A program made the translations under genes and the position numbers. From Nautilus pompilius (taxonomy: Eukaryota; Mollusca; Cephalopoda; Nautilida; Nautilidae): DNA of 64,000 nt. Below the pieces are notes generated by a model. It was not told where the DNA came from and ran no database searches. It saw only the letters and a program-made list of their open reading frames with translations. This document shows, one piece after another, positions 37,421 through 47,296 of the stretch (its first letter is position 1; the number at the start of each line of letters is the position of its first letter). The stretch spans positions 434,001 to 498,000 of the forward strand of contig JACATO010001120.1 in assembly GCA_018389105.1 (NCBI GenBank), in the 5' to 3' direction.

Positions 37421-39559
37421 TAAAAGTTCTGAGTCATTACGACGATCAGGTTCACTGAAGACGAATTACACGGGAATTTAAGCACAGTACTAAGAAAACC
37501 ATTATTCATGCATGCTTCCTCGACCACATCGCACAGCTTGAAAATGAACGATAAGCCTTTTTTTAAAAAAAAATTTCGTTTTCAAAGGGCCTTGCACTAG
37601 CTGATGGGTATTAGTCTTTCCCTTTAACTTGCGCCAGTAAGAAATGCTATTTTACTTAGATCATTCACTCTGTTTGCAAAGAAAGAAACGGTTATGGCCT
37701 TTACAAGTTCATCGGGACTAAGTGATTTATTCATCAAGGTGACCTCTGTTTTCAATATCCATCTATACAGACTTTTTAATCACTTTAATATTGTGTCCTT
37801 TATTATTTGATCGCTCATAATTTATTCCAATTCATTCAGAATTATGTTACTAAAAACGTTTACATCAGAACTTAGTTAACTTGGTTATCGTTTGATCACC
37901 TTCATTAGTCTACAGTATTTCTCGCTAATGGACCCCGAACTAAGCTGGTTGTTCGACAACTATCGGAAATCTTTACCGTTTCACTTCATTTCATTTATTG
38001 AAATGATGTTGTCCAGTCTTCATCTATTCACAGGAGCAACCCGTTCTCTAATCGAAACGTTCGAGCCAGACAACTCTCGTGGCCGTCTTCCACTGTCTGC
38101 ATCTGATATGTTTATAAATATAAGCCCCATCCTTCTAGAAGTTTAATTATATCTTTATCTTCGAAGATTCCCGTAACGTTTCTATCTATCGATACGAATG
38201 TGTTCGATTGTTTTTATAACCACACAACTTAGAAACTGGGATTCATTTCTTTCTTAAGATTATTTATATAAGATTTTATCCATGGTTAGCCTTTTTAGAC
38301 TCGCTCTCAAAGAGTAGGGTTTTTTTTCCAAGAGATATTTTAAATTCCTGACATTTATTTCCTCGATTCCGGTTTAAATACTTCTTCAATAACATGGAAA
38401 TATTTTGCGCGGATAATCGCTAAGCAATGGTAAAGCAACTTCACGAAAGCTTAGCACCAGACTGACTGCGGGTTCGATCTCCGCTCGAGCCACCTGCATG
38501 TTACCCCACTGCGAGACGTCAGTAGAGTCCAAAGCAATTTTCGCACACCTTCCTGACGGCGATACTCGAAGAACTTCGAAACGTCTGTTCATTCTTAGCG
38601 ACGTGGTTGTCCGTAATTAGCAGCTTTTATTTTAAAGTGATCCCGTAGAAATGAAGCGCGATCCAGCCAACTTCTCAGTCTTCGTTCGGCAAATTTCCGT
38701 TTGAGGATATCATAATAATTATCAGATAAAATAATCTTGTTTCTCTTTCAATTCGCTGCTTTTGTCCCCTTAAGGTGGTCGAACTAAACATCTCCATTGC
38801 GTTAAAACAAGCTACATGCATTTAACAGTAAATGATTCCTCACTGAACTAATTTACGTATCTCTATGGACTGAAAGCTTTGGATTTCTCATTAAGATGGT
38901 AAAAGAACAACAAGATCCGATTTAAATCATTAGAAGTTATTCATATTTTTGCATTCCCACAATGCATTAGTGCGTGCCTGTTGTAAAGTTTGGATAGTTA
39001 TTTCATAATTGATTTTGTTGCTATTACTATTTTTGCAGGATTGAAGCAATATCATAATGAAAAGAAAAACGGACTTCCAAAAATAGAATTTCCGTCATGT
39101 GTGCAGTTCGGTTAAATATTTTCTCCTTCGTTTGATGAAGATATACATAGCACACAACCAACGAAGCATAATATATGTACACAGTCGACTTCGGTTGAAA
39201 GGGGCACAACTCTGTGCACCAAAAATCTACTGAAAATCAAATAACGGTTTTCCGGTTGTGTGTACAAGATGCCGGCTGCGAGGCTCAAATTCCTTGCCCT
39301 CTCTATCGACTGTAGAGACAAAGAAACCCTTTCTAAGATGTTTAGTGATGCTTCTGATTATTTGAACACCTCTTTTACAATTATGAATAAATAAGAAAAA
39401 TGACAAGATACAGTATCGGGAATGATATGGAAACAGATACAGGTTATGCAGAAATGATTACTACTGCCGTTAATTATCGCCAAACAGTTCAAAGTTGGAA
39501 TAATCTGTAAAGAGCCCCTTTCCCAGATTTGGCCATCCCGCTATTTTATTCCTGCTTCC
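37421..39559. other. Intergenic DNA with a SINE-like insertion
   Basis: No gene is supported. The frame at 37,892-38,146 (84 codons) has no recognisable motif. The tRNA-like head at 38,412-38,498 is listed separately. Remaining frames are short. Confidence 0.5.
38412..38498 (+). repeat. tRNA-derived SINE head
   Basis: GCTAAGCAATGGTAAAGCAA is an A-box/D-arm-like block, and GCGGGTTCGATCTCCGCT is an almost perfect T-arm with a B box whose GCGG/CCGC stem can pair. CGAGCCACC follows where an acceptor stem would be, but the 5' side does not pair with it. It is best read as a tRNA-derived SINE or tRNA pseudogene. Confidence 0.5.
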
Positions 39560-40100
39560 AATTTGGTTGGTTCTCCTCAGCGAAGATTTTCGGGCAGCTA
39601 CCCATCCAATGAGATCACTTCACGCTAATGTGCTTCTTCCTGTTCTTGAAGAAACGTTAGCACCCGTACTTGCAGCTGGGTCATTGTCCAGATCTCTACT
39701 GGTCTGTCATCTATCACAAAGAAAACATACCCTGGGGTACCTGGCATCAATTTATACAGCCTTCGGGATATTTTCTTAAGCTACACCTATTTTCAACAGC
39801 ACCAGTTTCGCGTATCTTCATGAGAGTCTTGCATACGGCTTCTCCTGAAACATGAAGTAGAGCTGCAATCTACCGCACGGAGCAGCCAAGACTTTAATTT
39901 CTGTACGCTTGTTATCTGGTCTTCCTTCTTAGAAGCCATAGTATTCACCACACTTCAACGGTATCACTGCCTTAGTTCTCCCGCGGGTGGGGCACTCCCC
40001 GACCTGCTTGCATGGCACCCAATCACAGTGCAGTATATCAACGCCTGACAACAGGAAGTTCCAGCCAGGAACGAGGCCGAACTTTCGACCCTTGTTGTTG
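39560..40100 (-). mobile_element. Tc1-like transposon remnant, family A copy 2
   Basis: Minus-strand reading gives a leader (ACTGTGATTGGGTGCCATGC) matching the 27.6-kb copy, then MASKKED near the start, then IAALLHVSGEAVCKTLMKI, closely similar to IAARLHVSGEAVRKTLRRI of copy 1. Further down, GANVSSRTGRSTLA, a stop and IGWVAARKS correspond to the second DNA-binding block of copy 1. Several frame changes separate the pieces and the catalytic domain is missing. The two copies are in opposite orientation about 12 kb apart. Confidence 0.72.
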
Positions 40101-42160
40101 TTGTTGTTGTTCTTTTTTAATTATTTTTTTACAAATCATTTAATCTCTTTCAATTCGTAATTTAAGTACCGCCAACAACTTTACAATCCAGCGCTGGTAA
40201 GCGGATCGCCCTGTATATATTCCACCCAACCGGGCAGACATAAGATGTAAAAATCTCAAAAGAGAAATTGAGAGTAAAATGAAAGTAGACGAGGAACCCG
40301 TTCCGCTTCTCTCTTTGACGTTTCAGACTGAATACGCGCCAAAAAAACAAGCACCACGAGCAGCTGAAAGATATGACGTCATTGCTCTCGTTGAGCTATC
40401 CACAGCAACATCGTGAGTGGTAGGATCTGCTGTTTGTAATTACAGGAAATATATATATATATAAGGAAAAAATAAGTTCGTGGAGAAATCCCGCGGGTAT
40501 TTTCTTTGGTGATGTGGTTAGATGTCCGACGAACGTTAAGCAGCCTTTTGCAAGATCCAAACGGAGGTCAAACCTCCTGGTACCCTAATCTGCCGTCTTT
40601 AGTTAACGATTATTCGGATTAGAGCGGTCGTAAGACGGAGAGAGAACATTCGACGGGTTCGTTGATTAAAGCGTCAGCACGGTCCGAGGCCGACTCCGCT
40701 CCAAGACTCCCCCGACCTCTGTCAAAAAACCAGGACGGAGCTGACCAAACACCGGGACTCGGCCCGGCCGACAGTGGATGCTTCTGCCTTCAGTATAAAC
40801 GGATTTATTTCCATATTAACGATGTTATGCAGTTTAAGTGAATGTCGTGAGCTCCACGGGAGCTTTCTTCCTTTGCCCCGTTAAAAGAACTTTTTCATTT
40901 CTTAAAAAAAAAGAGAGAGAGACGGAAGCAGGAATTCCGTGTGGAAAAGATTAAGATGCTCACATCAACTTTTTTACAATAGACCAACACACCTCACTCC
41001 TGCCCAACACCCACCAGACTAACATATCTACCTGATACACATTCCCAAGCGTTTGTCCGCTGCTCTTTCACGGCCGAACCGCAGCACCCGGAGGGCCCCA
41101 ATTCCCGGTGTAGCTACCACAGAATCTGGGCTACCACAAGATGCCCTAAAGCCACCATATATAACACACATCACATTACAAACTCTGCACATCTTCGTTT
41201 CTTTCCAGCCGTTTAGCAGGTTTTATAATATAGCAGAATGTTGTCGACGATCATTAAATAAACTATCATTTAAAAAAAAAACTGATTTCCTGACGATGTT
41301 ATATCGCTGAAAATTCTAATGATTACCATCCGTACGTTTATTTAAAAAAAAAAAAAAATTGACATCAGTATTTGAGAGATTCCCTTCATCAGTCAGGCGT
41401 TGCTTAATCTGAAGACACGGGTAGAGACAGAAGAATCGAGGACGGTGTGTAAAAATCCTCCTTTAGGGGACATAAAATGAAATTGTCAATGCAAAAAATT
41501 AAAATATATATTTTTCTACACTGAAATTATAAACTTACAGCGTCGCTTCGTTTCCCTCTGGCGAAAATATCGTTGGTTTTTATCGCGCTAAATGGATCCA
41601 AGCCATTTTGCCTTTCGTTGCCATGGTTTTCACGGCCTGAAGGCGGCTTCATACAGTAGACGGCCAAAAACGATCGCCTGTTACCTTAAGCTGATGACTG
41701 CTGACTGCCAATAACAAAGAACGCACTGTTAATTAGCGAGCGGGCCTGTGTTACAGGTAGTTTACCCGTATCAGAGGCCAATGAAGACAGTAACGGAGGG
41801 GGCCCACTTGAAAAATAAAAATCGGCACAATAATGAAAGATCAAGCAAATAGGCAGGCCCCAGTCGGGACCCCTTTTCTGCGGTTACAAAAAATCGGTGC
41901 GCTTGACATGGTCTGCCAGCTCCGTGTATACCGGCTCGGATTTCCGATCATCGATCGATATGCTACTCGTCGACAGAGTTAGTTTTGAGTTTCGCCCCCT
42001 GACCTCTGGTAATGTGACGTCATCGCGTATGTTTAACGTCGTCAGTTCTGCGTGCGCGAAGACCACAACGCCCAAGACGTTAAGTTCCGGCTTCGTGTGT
42101 GTTCAACGAAGCCGTCAAAACCGAAAGACAACGGAGACTTGGAGCAGCCAAAGGAAAGGA
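40101..42160. other. Intergenic DNA without a recognised gene
   Basis: A short AT dinucleotide run lies at about 40,449-40,462. The remaining frames (40,162-40,350, 41,053-41,310, 41,884-42,075) have no motif. The last few hundred bases before 42,160 may include the 5' part of the Helitron, whose end I could not define. Confidence 0.45.
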
Positions 42161-42309
42161 CATTAGGGCATAAACGCATTTTAAGAAAATATGGAAAATG
42201 GCACACTGAGGAAGGAAGACGATTAAATTCAGAAAGGCGTGAAAATAGAGAAGATGCCCAAAAATAAGGAACTCTAATCGATACCAGCACATTTGGTGAA
42301 TCAGTAATA

Positions 42310-43592
42310 GAGGTCTGTCGAAAAAGTATCCGACTTAAAAAAAATTTTTTTTTTTTTTTTCCGTGGTAAGTAATGGCGTTAGGAAGGCAAACGTGTGCGT
42401 AGTGGAGCCGCATGCCTGGTTTTTGGCGGGCTTGCCGGATGCATCAGTCGCTGTCAGGCAGCCAGCGTGTGAGACGCTGTACCACTTACTCTTCGCATTT
42501 TCATTTCGCCTGTGATGACGGAACGTGTGGAGCAACGATCTTGCATCAAGTTTTGCCAAAAGCTTGGAGATACCCAAGCAGAAGCAATTTGCAAAATTCA
42601 ACAGGCTTTTGGTGGCAATGCCATGGGTGCTACCCAAATAAAAGAATGGTACAACAGGTTTAAAGATGGCCGGACATCAGTGGAGAGTGACCAGCATTCT
42701 GGGAGGCCGTCAACAAGCTGCAATGTAGTTGTTATCGAGAAAGTGCAGACCTTGGTAATGGAGGATCGTCGTCTGACGGTGCGGGAAATTGGTGACAAAG
42801 TTGGGATCAGTAAAGATTCTGTACATGCAATTTTAAAGGAGAATTTGGGCATGCGCTGTGCCCAAGCTGCTTTCTCAGGAACAACAACAACTTCGTCTTG
42901 AGGTTGCGCAGGACCTGCTGGATACTGCCAACAGAGATCCTGAGTTCCAGAATACCGTCATAACTGGAGATGAGACATGGGTGTATGGGTACGACCCGGA
43001 AACCAAAGCTCAGTCATCATCAGTGGAAGCTCCCAACGTCGCCATGGTCCGGAGCAAATTCAAGGTGATGCTGACTGTTTTCTTCGACTACCGAGGCGTT
43101 GTGCATCACGAATACGCACCAGAAGGACAAACAGTTACAAAGGAGTACTATCAGGAAGTCCTACATCTTCTTCATGCAGTTCGGCACAAAAGACCGGATC
43201 TGTGGGCCTCGCAAAACTGGCAGCTGCATCATGACAACGCCCCGGCTCATTCATCGCAGCTGATCCAAGGTTTCTTGGTAAAGGCATTTCGCTTATTCGC
43301 TAGGCTCCCTACTCTCCAGACATGGCTCCTTCTGACTTCTGGTTGTTCCCAAAAATGAAGATGCCACTGAAAGGCTCCCGCTTTGAGAGCCGAAGACATA
43401 ATGCGGAATGCGACGGCGGAGCTGAGAGCCATTCCGGAAGCATTCCAGACGTGCTTCGAACAGTGGAAGGATCTCTGGGCTAAGTGTGTGAAGGCACAAG
43501 AGGCCTCCTACTTCGAAGGGGATTAGCAATTGAACCCCACCAAGTAATCCCCCCCACAGCCGTAAGGTCGGATACTTTTTCGACAGACCTCG
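42310..43592 (+). mobile_element. Mariner element nested in the Helitron
   Basis: Inverted repeats GAGGTCTGTCGAAAAAGTAT at the left end and its complement ATACTTTTTCGACAGACCTC at the right end bound a 1.28-kb element. TA dinucleotides flank it at 42,308-42,309 and 43,593-43,594, as mariner insertion predicts. An A run followed by T (42,335-42,360) lies just inside the left repeat. Helitron-like coding sequence occurs on both sides, so the mariner jumped into an existing Helitron. The left terminal repeat lacks one base relative to the right. Confidence 0.94.
42512..43526 (+). pseudogene. Mariner transposase, frameshifted
   Basis: The frame opens MTERVEQRSCIKFCQKLG and continues through two helix-turn-helix segments (QIKEWYNRFKDGRTSVESD; REIGDKVGISKDSVHAILKE), with GRPST between them. 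Around 42,855-42,870 the frame shifts; the second frame carries the first catalytic aspartate in TGDETWVYGYDPETK and the second in HHDNAPAHSS. Another shift near 43,285 leads to YSPDMAPSDFWLFPK, holding the third aspartate (DD34D, the mariner signature). A further shift near 43,390 precedes the C-terminal segment ending FEGD and TAG at 43,526. Length and motif order match a full mariner transposase of about 340 residues, but three shifts make it inactive. Decay is much lighter than in the surrounding Helitron. Confidence 0.93.
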
Positions 43593-43614
43593 TAGAACAG
43601 CACGCACACTGGGT

Positions 43615-43780
43615 GGAGCTTGCCGGTTTTGTAATTCGTTAAATATTAAAGCTGAAAGGCCTTCGGGATGGAAAATTCATAAATTGTTCTCAGAAGAGGA
43701 AATAATGCCTCCAAGAAGAGAGTTTCCCATGTACCTAAAAGGTGTGATGAGTAATTCAAACAATATTAACTATAAAAATT
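43615..43780 (+). pseudogene. Helitron N-terminal Cys block
   Basis: Immediately right of the mariner, GGACRFCNSLNIKAERPSGW resembles the zinc-binding C-x-x-C-x-x-L-x-F/I-KAE-x-P block found upstream of the Helitron-like N domain. It is followed by FPMYLKGVMSN, which fits the PEYL-x-x-L segment. Only the first C-x-x-C of the finger is readable. Upstream coding continuity is broken by the mariner. Confidence 0.72.
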
Positions 43781-44040
43781 TCAAAATTAAATCGATCGTT
43801 TATCGGTCTTCGATCTGAATTCCTATCACGACTATACATCACATTTACATTTAAAATATTGCGGATTTCAACAAAAGCTTCTTCCTGTTCTTCACATATA
43901 CCTGATGTTTAAATGCTATGGGCATTCTTAATTAGCTTGGTTATTAAACCTACTGTGTAAAGTTCAGGAAATCGTCAGTGATTTTTTTCTCTAACTTGGA
44001 TGCATACGTGTTGTATATAGTAGACCTTTCCATGCACTGG

Positions 44041-44320
44041 ACGAAGTTGCCATGATTTTTACAAATAACGATGGACAGCCACCTACTGGAACAGATAGTA
44101 GGGTCTACTCACGCAATGTTGAACACCCGTTTATAAATTTGAATATTTTGAGCCAGAATTTGGATCTAATGACATGTCACGATGTTTGTATGTATGGAAG
44201 ACGCGATCTTTCTGTACCGATGACACGTAATCTAGATCGGCCTGAAATCTAAGACACTATTTCCTAGACAGCGACAATCTGATAGACCTGATTTATCTGC
44301 GAAAGTATTCAAAATTAACC
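44041..44320 (+). pseudogene. Helitron-like N domain remnant
   Basis: A 74-codon open stretch starting DEVAMIFTNNDGQPPTG continues with VYSRNVEHPFINLN. In Helitrons the same positions carry E-V-A-x-x-F/V-x-x-x-DG-x-PP and the ILY-R sequence. A second piece, SDRPDLSAKVFKI near 44,277-44,315 in another frame, matches the P-SDRPDL-x-A-RVF block. The HUH motif expected downstream (around 44,400-44,460) is not readable; only YGNP-like and SHTR-like fragments remain. Confidence 0.72.
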
Positions 44321-44468
44321 TTTTTTTTACAATTCCGGATAGGGTTTTGAGGAGGGTGTGTGTGTGGAGAAACAGTACACTGTGTAGAAGAGAAGACAGC
44401 CACACACGCGATTTCAGGTTATAAGAGATGATGAAAAATACGGGATACGGAAATCCCCGATCCGGAAG

Positions 44469-45040
44469 TTGAAGCACGGCTTGTTTCCAGCAGTGACGAA
44501 ACGTACGATAAATAGAGAACACGTGGAGGTTGGGATCCAAACACAGCCTGTATGGATAATGGAAAATGAGAAGCATCCGGAAGAATTTAGAAATAAGACA
44601 TTAACAAATGTAGATAGACATCCATTGCAAAGAAGAACTGTTCAAATTAGAAACCATAAGGTGTACAAGAGCTAATGTGGTCAGTGGGAATCAGAATAAT
44701 CAAAATCAAGTCATCATTAACTTGCAAATTATCTGGATGCGAGCTATGTTAATGGGCCCGAAGGAATGTGGAGACTAAAACGCATAATCGGTCTCATACA
44801 ATTATTCGACTTGCAGTTCACTTACCATTGAACAATTAATTTTGTTTTGAGGAAGAACGAGAGCAAAGGGGCACTAGAAAGATCTGAAAACAAGATCATT
44901 CAGCTACTGCATGGTTTGTGATGAATCGAACCGATAAAAATGCACAACAATACCCGTGTGTGAAGATACCGTGTCATTCTGTTTACCAAGAATTGTGAGT
45001 GGAAGAAAACAGGACAAAACATCGAAAAGATTATAAAAAG
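44469..45040 (+). pseudogene. Helitron central linker remnant
   Basis: The frame at 44,469-44,675 contains EEFRNKTLTNVDRHPLQRRT, which fits the C-SK-x-FPK-x-F-x-x-x-T-x-x-x-x-DGYPLYRRR block between nuclease and helicase. Further on, in other frames, THNRSHTIIRLAVHLPLNN matches the IRLPVHLP block, and AWFVMNRTDKNAQQYPCV matches the L-x-x-WF-x-LN segment. Stops and shifts separate all of them. Confidence 0.72.
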
Positions 45041-45044
45041 ACCG

Positions 45045-46260
45045 TTGTTGAGGTTGCTGTTGCTACATCTTCGAGGTGAAACGAGTTATAGAGATATTCG
45101 TACGGTGAATGGAATATTTATCTCACATTTAAAGCAGCACCATGTCGCAAGAGGCTTTCAGATGGTCAAGGGCTATTTAGATGTATTGAGGAAGTTGCTG
45201 CAGCTGAGATGCCAGCATACCTACCTCAAACATTTACTTTTCATTTGTGCATTGAACAAACCGACAAATGCATTGTTGTTGTGGGGAAAATTCTGTGTAG
45301 ATATGACTGAAGATTATCGACAAAGTTTTCAGCAAATTCACAGGATATTGAAAATACGCTCATTTTACGAGGAGTCGAGTGGTTCACATTTAAGTTACCA
45401 GATACAGGAAGGTGTGTGAATTATCAACATCAATTTAATGCACGTGAAGTGGCAACAGAAGCGGAACAAGGAATACGAAGGTTAAATACAGTACATAAAG
45501 ATGTTTTTCTTAAAATTGTAAAGTTATAGAAAATGTAGATCTAGAAGAACGTGTTATTTTTTTTTTTGGTGGGAGATGGACCAGGAGGATGAGGAAAAGC
45601 GTATGTTAATGGGCTGTGTAAGAGGACAAAGACAAGCTGTTTAACCATTTGCTACCGCTGGAAAACCTTCAGCTTTGTAAAGAGGAAGAACTTTGCATAG
45701 GGGTTTGAAGGTCACGGTACCAATACTAGAAACATCGACCTCTTACGTGGCAGAAGCTCAGAAAGTCCGATGAAGTTTTAATATCAACTGATGAAACCAA
45801 AATGACGTCAGATCCTATTTTGAGGTGCGCTGAGAGAAATCATGCAGGACGACGAGACTTTTGGAAGAAAAATAATATTATTAAGTTGTGGTTTTCGACA
45901 AACCACTTCCGGTTGGTGCCGGGAGCGTCAAATACAGAAACTACTGAAGCCTGTGGCAACAGTTCGTGGTTGTGGTGGTGAAGTTGTGCGTTGATGAACA
46001 ACTGCCAATAAATATAAGAACAGAAGAACCGGAAGTTTCCAATGAATGGGTTTTAAAAATCAGAAGATGGACGAATTACGAACACGTAATGGGTTACCGA
46101 TGGTGCTGTTGAGATTCCTGAAAAGATGATTGCGAAAGAATACACCCCCCACGCACTTTACGGGAGTTCTGTCGGTATCAGAAAGGAACAATCAAAGAAA
46201 CTCATAATTACACGAAGAACGAAGACGCGTTAATGCTAAACGACGGGTTCTAAAGCTATT
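45045..46260 (+). pseudogene. Helitron Pif1-like helicase remnant
   Basis: A 124-codon open frame (45,045-45,419) contains GETSYRDIRTVNG and LLWGKFCVDMTEDYRQSF, matching the segment before the helicase core, where G-x-T-S-F/Y-x-DLRTV and LW-x-x-x-x-x-x-SEDY occur. Near 45,570-45,605 VGDGPGG-stop-GKAYV is a Walker A motif (GPGGSGKT) in which the serine codon has become TGA. Near 45,830-45,890 ALREIMQDDETFGRKIILLS and then GFRQT match the L-RDIM-x-x-x-x-PFGGK-x-x-LLGGDFRQ block. Near 46,190-46,260 YTKNEDALMLNDGF fits the PTN-x-x-x-x-x-N block of SF1 helicases. It is inactive. Confidence 0.8.
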
Positions 46261-47272
46261 CCCGGAACTGTGACGTTGTACCGGTGCCGATTCAATAATC
46301 AGTGATGAGCCTAAAAGTCTAGTAAGCTTTTCCAGCTGAATCTTTAAGCATCTGTATGTTGCGCTGACACGGAAAAAATGCATAAAATTGATAATATATC
46401 GCCATTCTTTCTTTTGGTGGAGCAATCTGAATTCCAGTTTCCTGACCCATCTCATATCCATGCCTTTTCAAACGGGGTTGTTCCCTCGACCTTCCCCCCA
46501 CCAAAAGTCTTCTAGAACTTTCCGGAAATGCCATTTTGTTTGTTTTAAACAGCACCTGATGAACACCAGCAAAACTACGTCACACACACACACCACGTGG
46601 GCCCCAAATGCTATCTAGAATTTCGAAAACTGTAGGCGGAGCTGAGAAAAACAGACAGACAGACAGACAAAAGTCGTCCGGGGTTCGATACATCTCGCTA
46701 ATCGTTCGAGCCTTCTACTGCAATAAAACTGATACGTCAGCAGCAGCATTAACAGCAGTAGTAATAACAACAGCAACAGTCCCCCGGCCCCTGCTTTTGC
46801 GCACTAACAGTCACGGTCCAGAATTAAAAGAATGTATCGAACTTCGGCGTATCGAACGCTAAAACGCCGAACGGTTAGTTTAAAACAGAGAATAAATCTC
46901 GTGAGACGGTTCTCCGGTTTTGATTGGCGGCAACGGAAGCTCATTTCCATAATGTGTCGCTTCTTTGTCTTCTCATCATCTTTAGATCCACAAAGCAGCT
47001 CTTCATCCGTAACAATGCTGGATGGAAAAAACAACAAAAACAACAACAAAAAAACCCTAGAAAGAATTTTAATTCGTCGGGGTTTCCCGCAGATGCGATT
47101 AATGGCTTTTCCCCCCCCAACCCGATATCGCTATATTTAAAATACAGAACAAAGGGGGTTTACATGTAGAGCCCTTGTGGCTACTCCGTGGGGAGTCTCT
47201 CTAGAACGTTGTTTATTATATTTACCGTTAAAGAAAAACAAACCTCATCATTTATATCGCTAATACAAAAAA

Positions 47273-47296
47273 GGAGAGAGAGAGAGAGAGAGAGAT
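47273..47296. repeat. (GA)n microsatellite
   Basis: About 11 GA units starting after AAAAAAGG. No nearby recognised gene. Confidence 0.9.

Larger units (their letters stand above)
42160..46620 (+). mobile_element. Decayed Helitron split by a mariner insertion
   Basis: Pieces of one large Helitron Rep-helicase protein follow each other on the plus strand in the canonical order but in changing frames. They comprise an arginine/glutamate-rich N-terminal stretch (42,160-42,266), a Cys-containing CRFCNSLNIKAERPSG block after the mariner (43,625-43,700), the Helitron-like N domain (44,041-44,320), a linker, and the helicase with its P-loop (45,060-46,260). Helitrons move by rolling-circle replication using a HUH nuclease joined to a Pif1-like helicase. 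The HUH region is poorly preserved here. Terminal TC and CTRR ends were not located. Confidence 0.82.

Noticed and set aside
38412-38498. Functional tRNA gene
   Set aside because: The T-arm is good, but the acceptor stem does not pair and the anticodon arm is not defined.
45045-45419. Single-exon host gene of 124 codons
   Set aside because: Its sequence matches the segment before the helicase core of Helitrons, and other Helitron pieces flank it on both sides.
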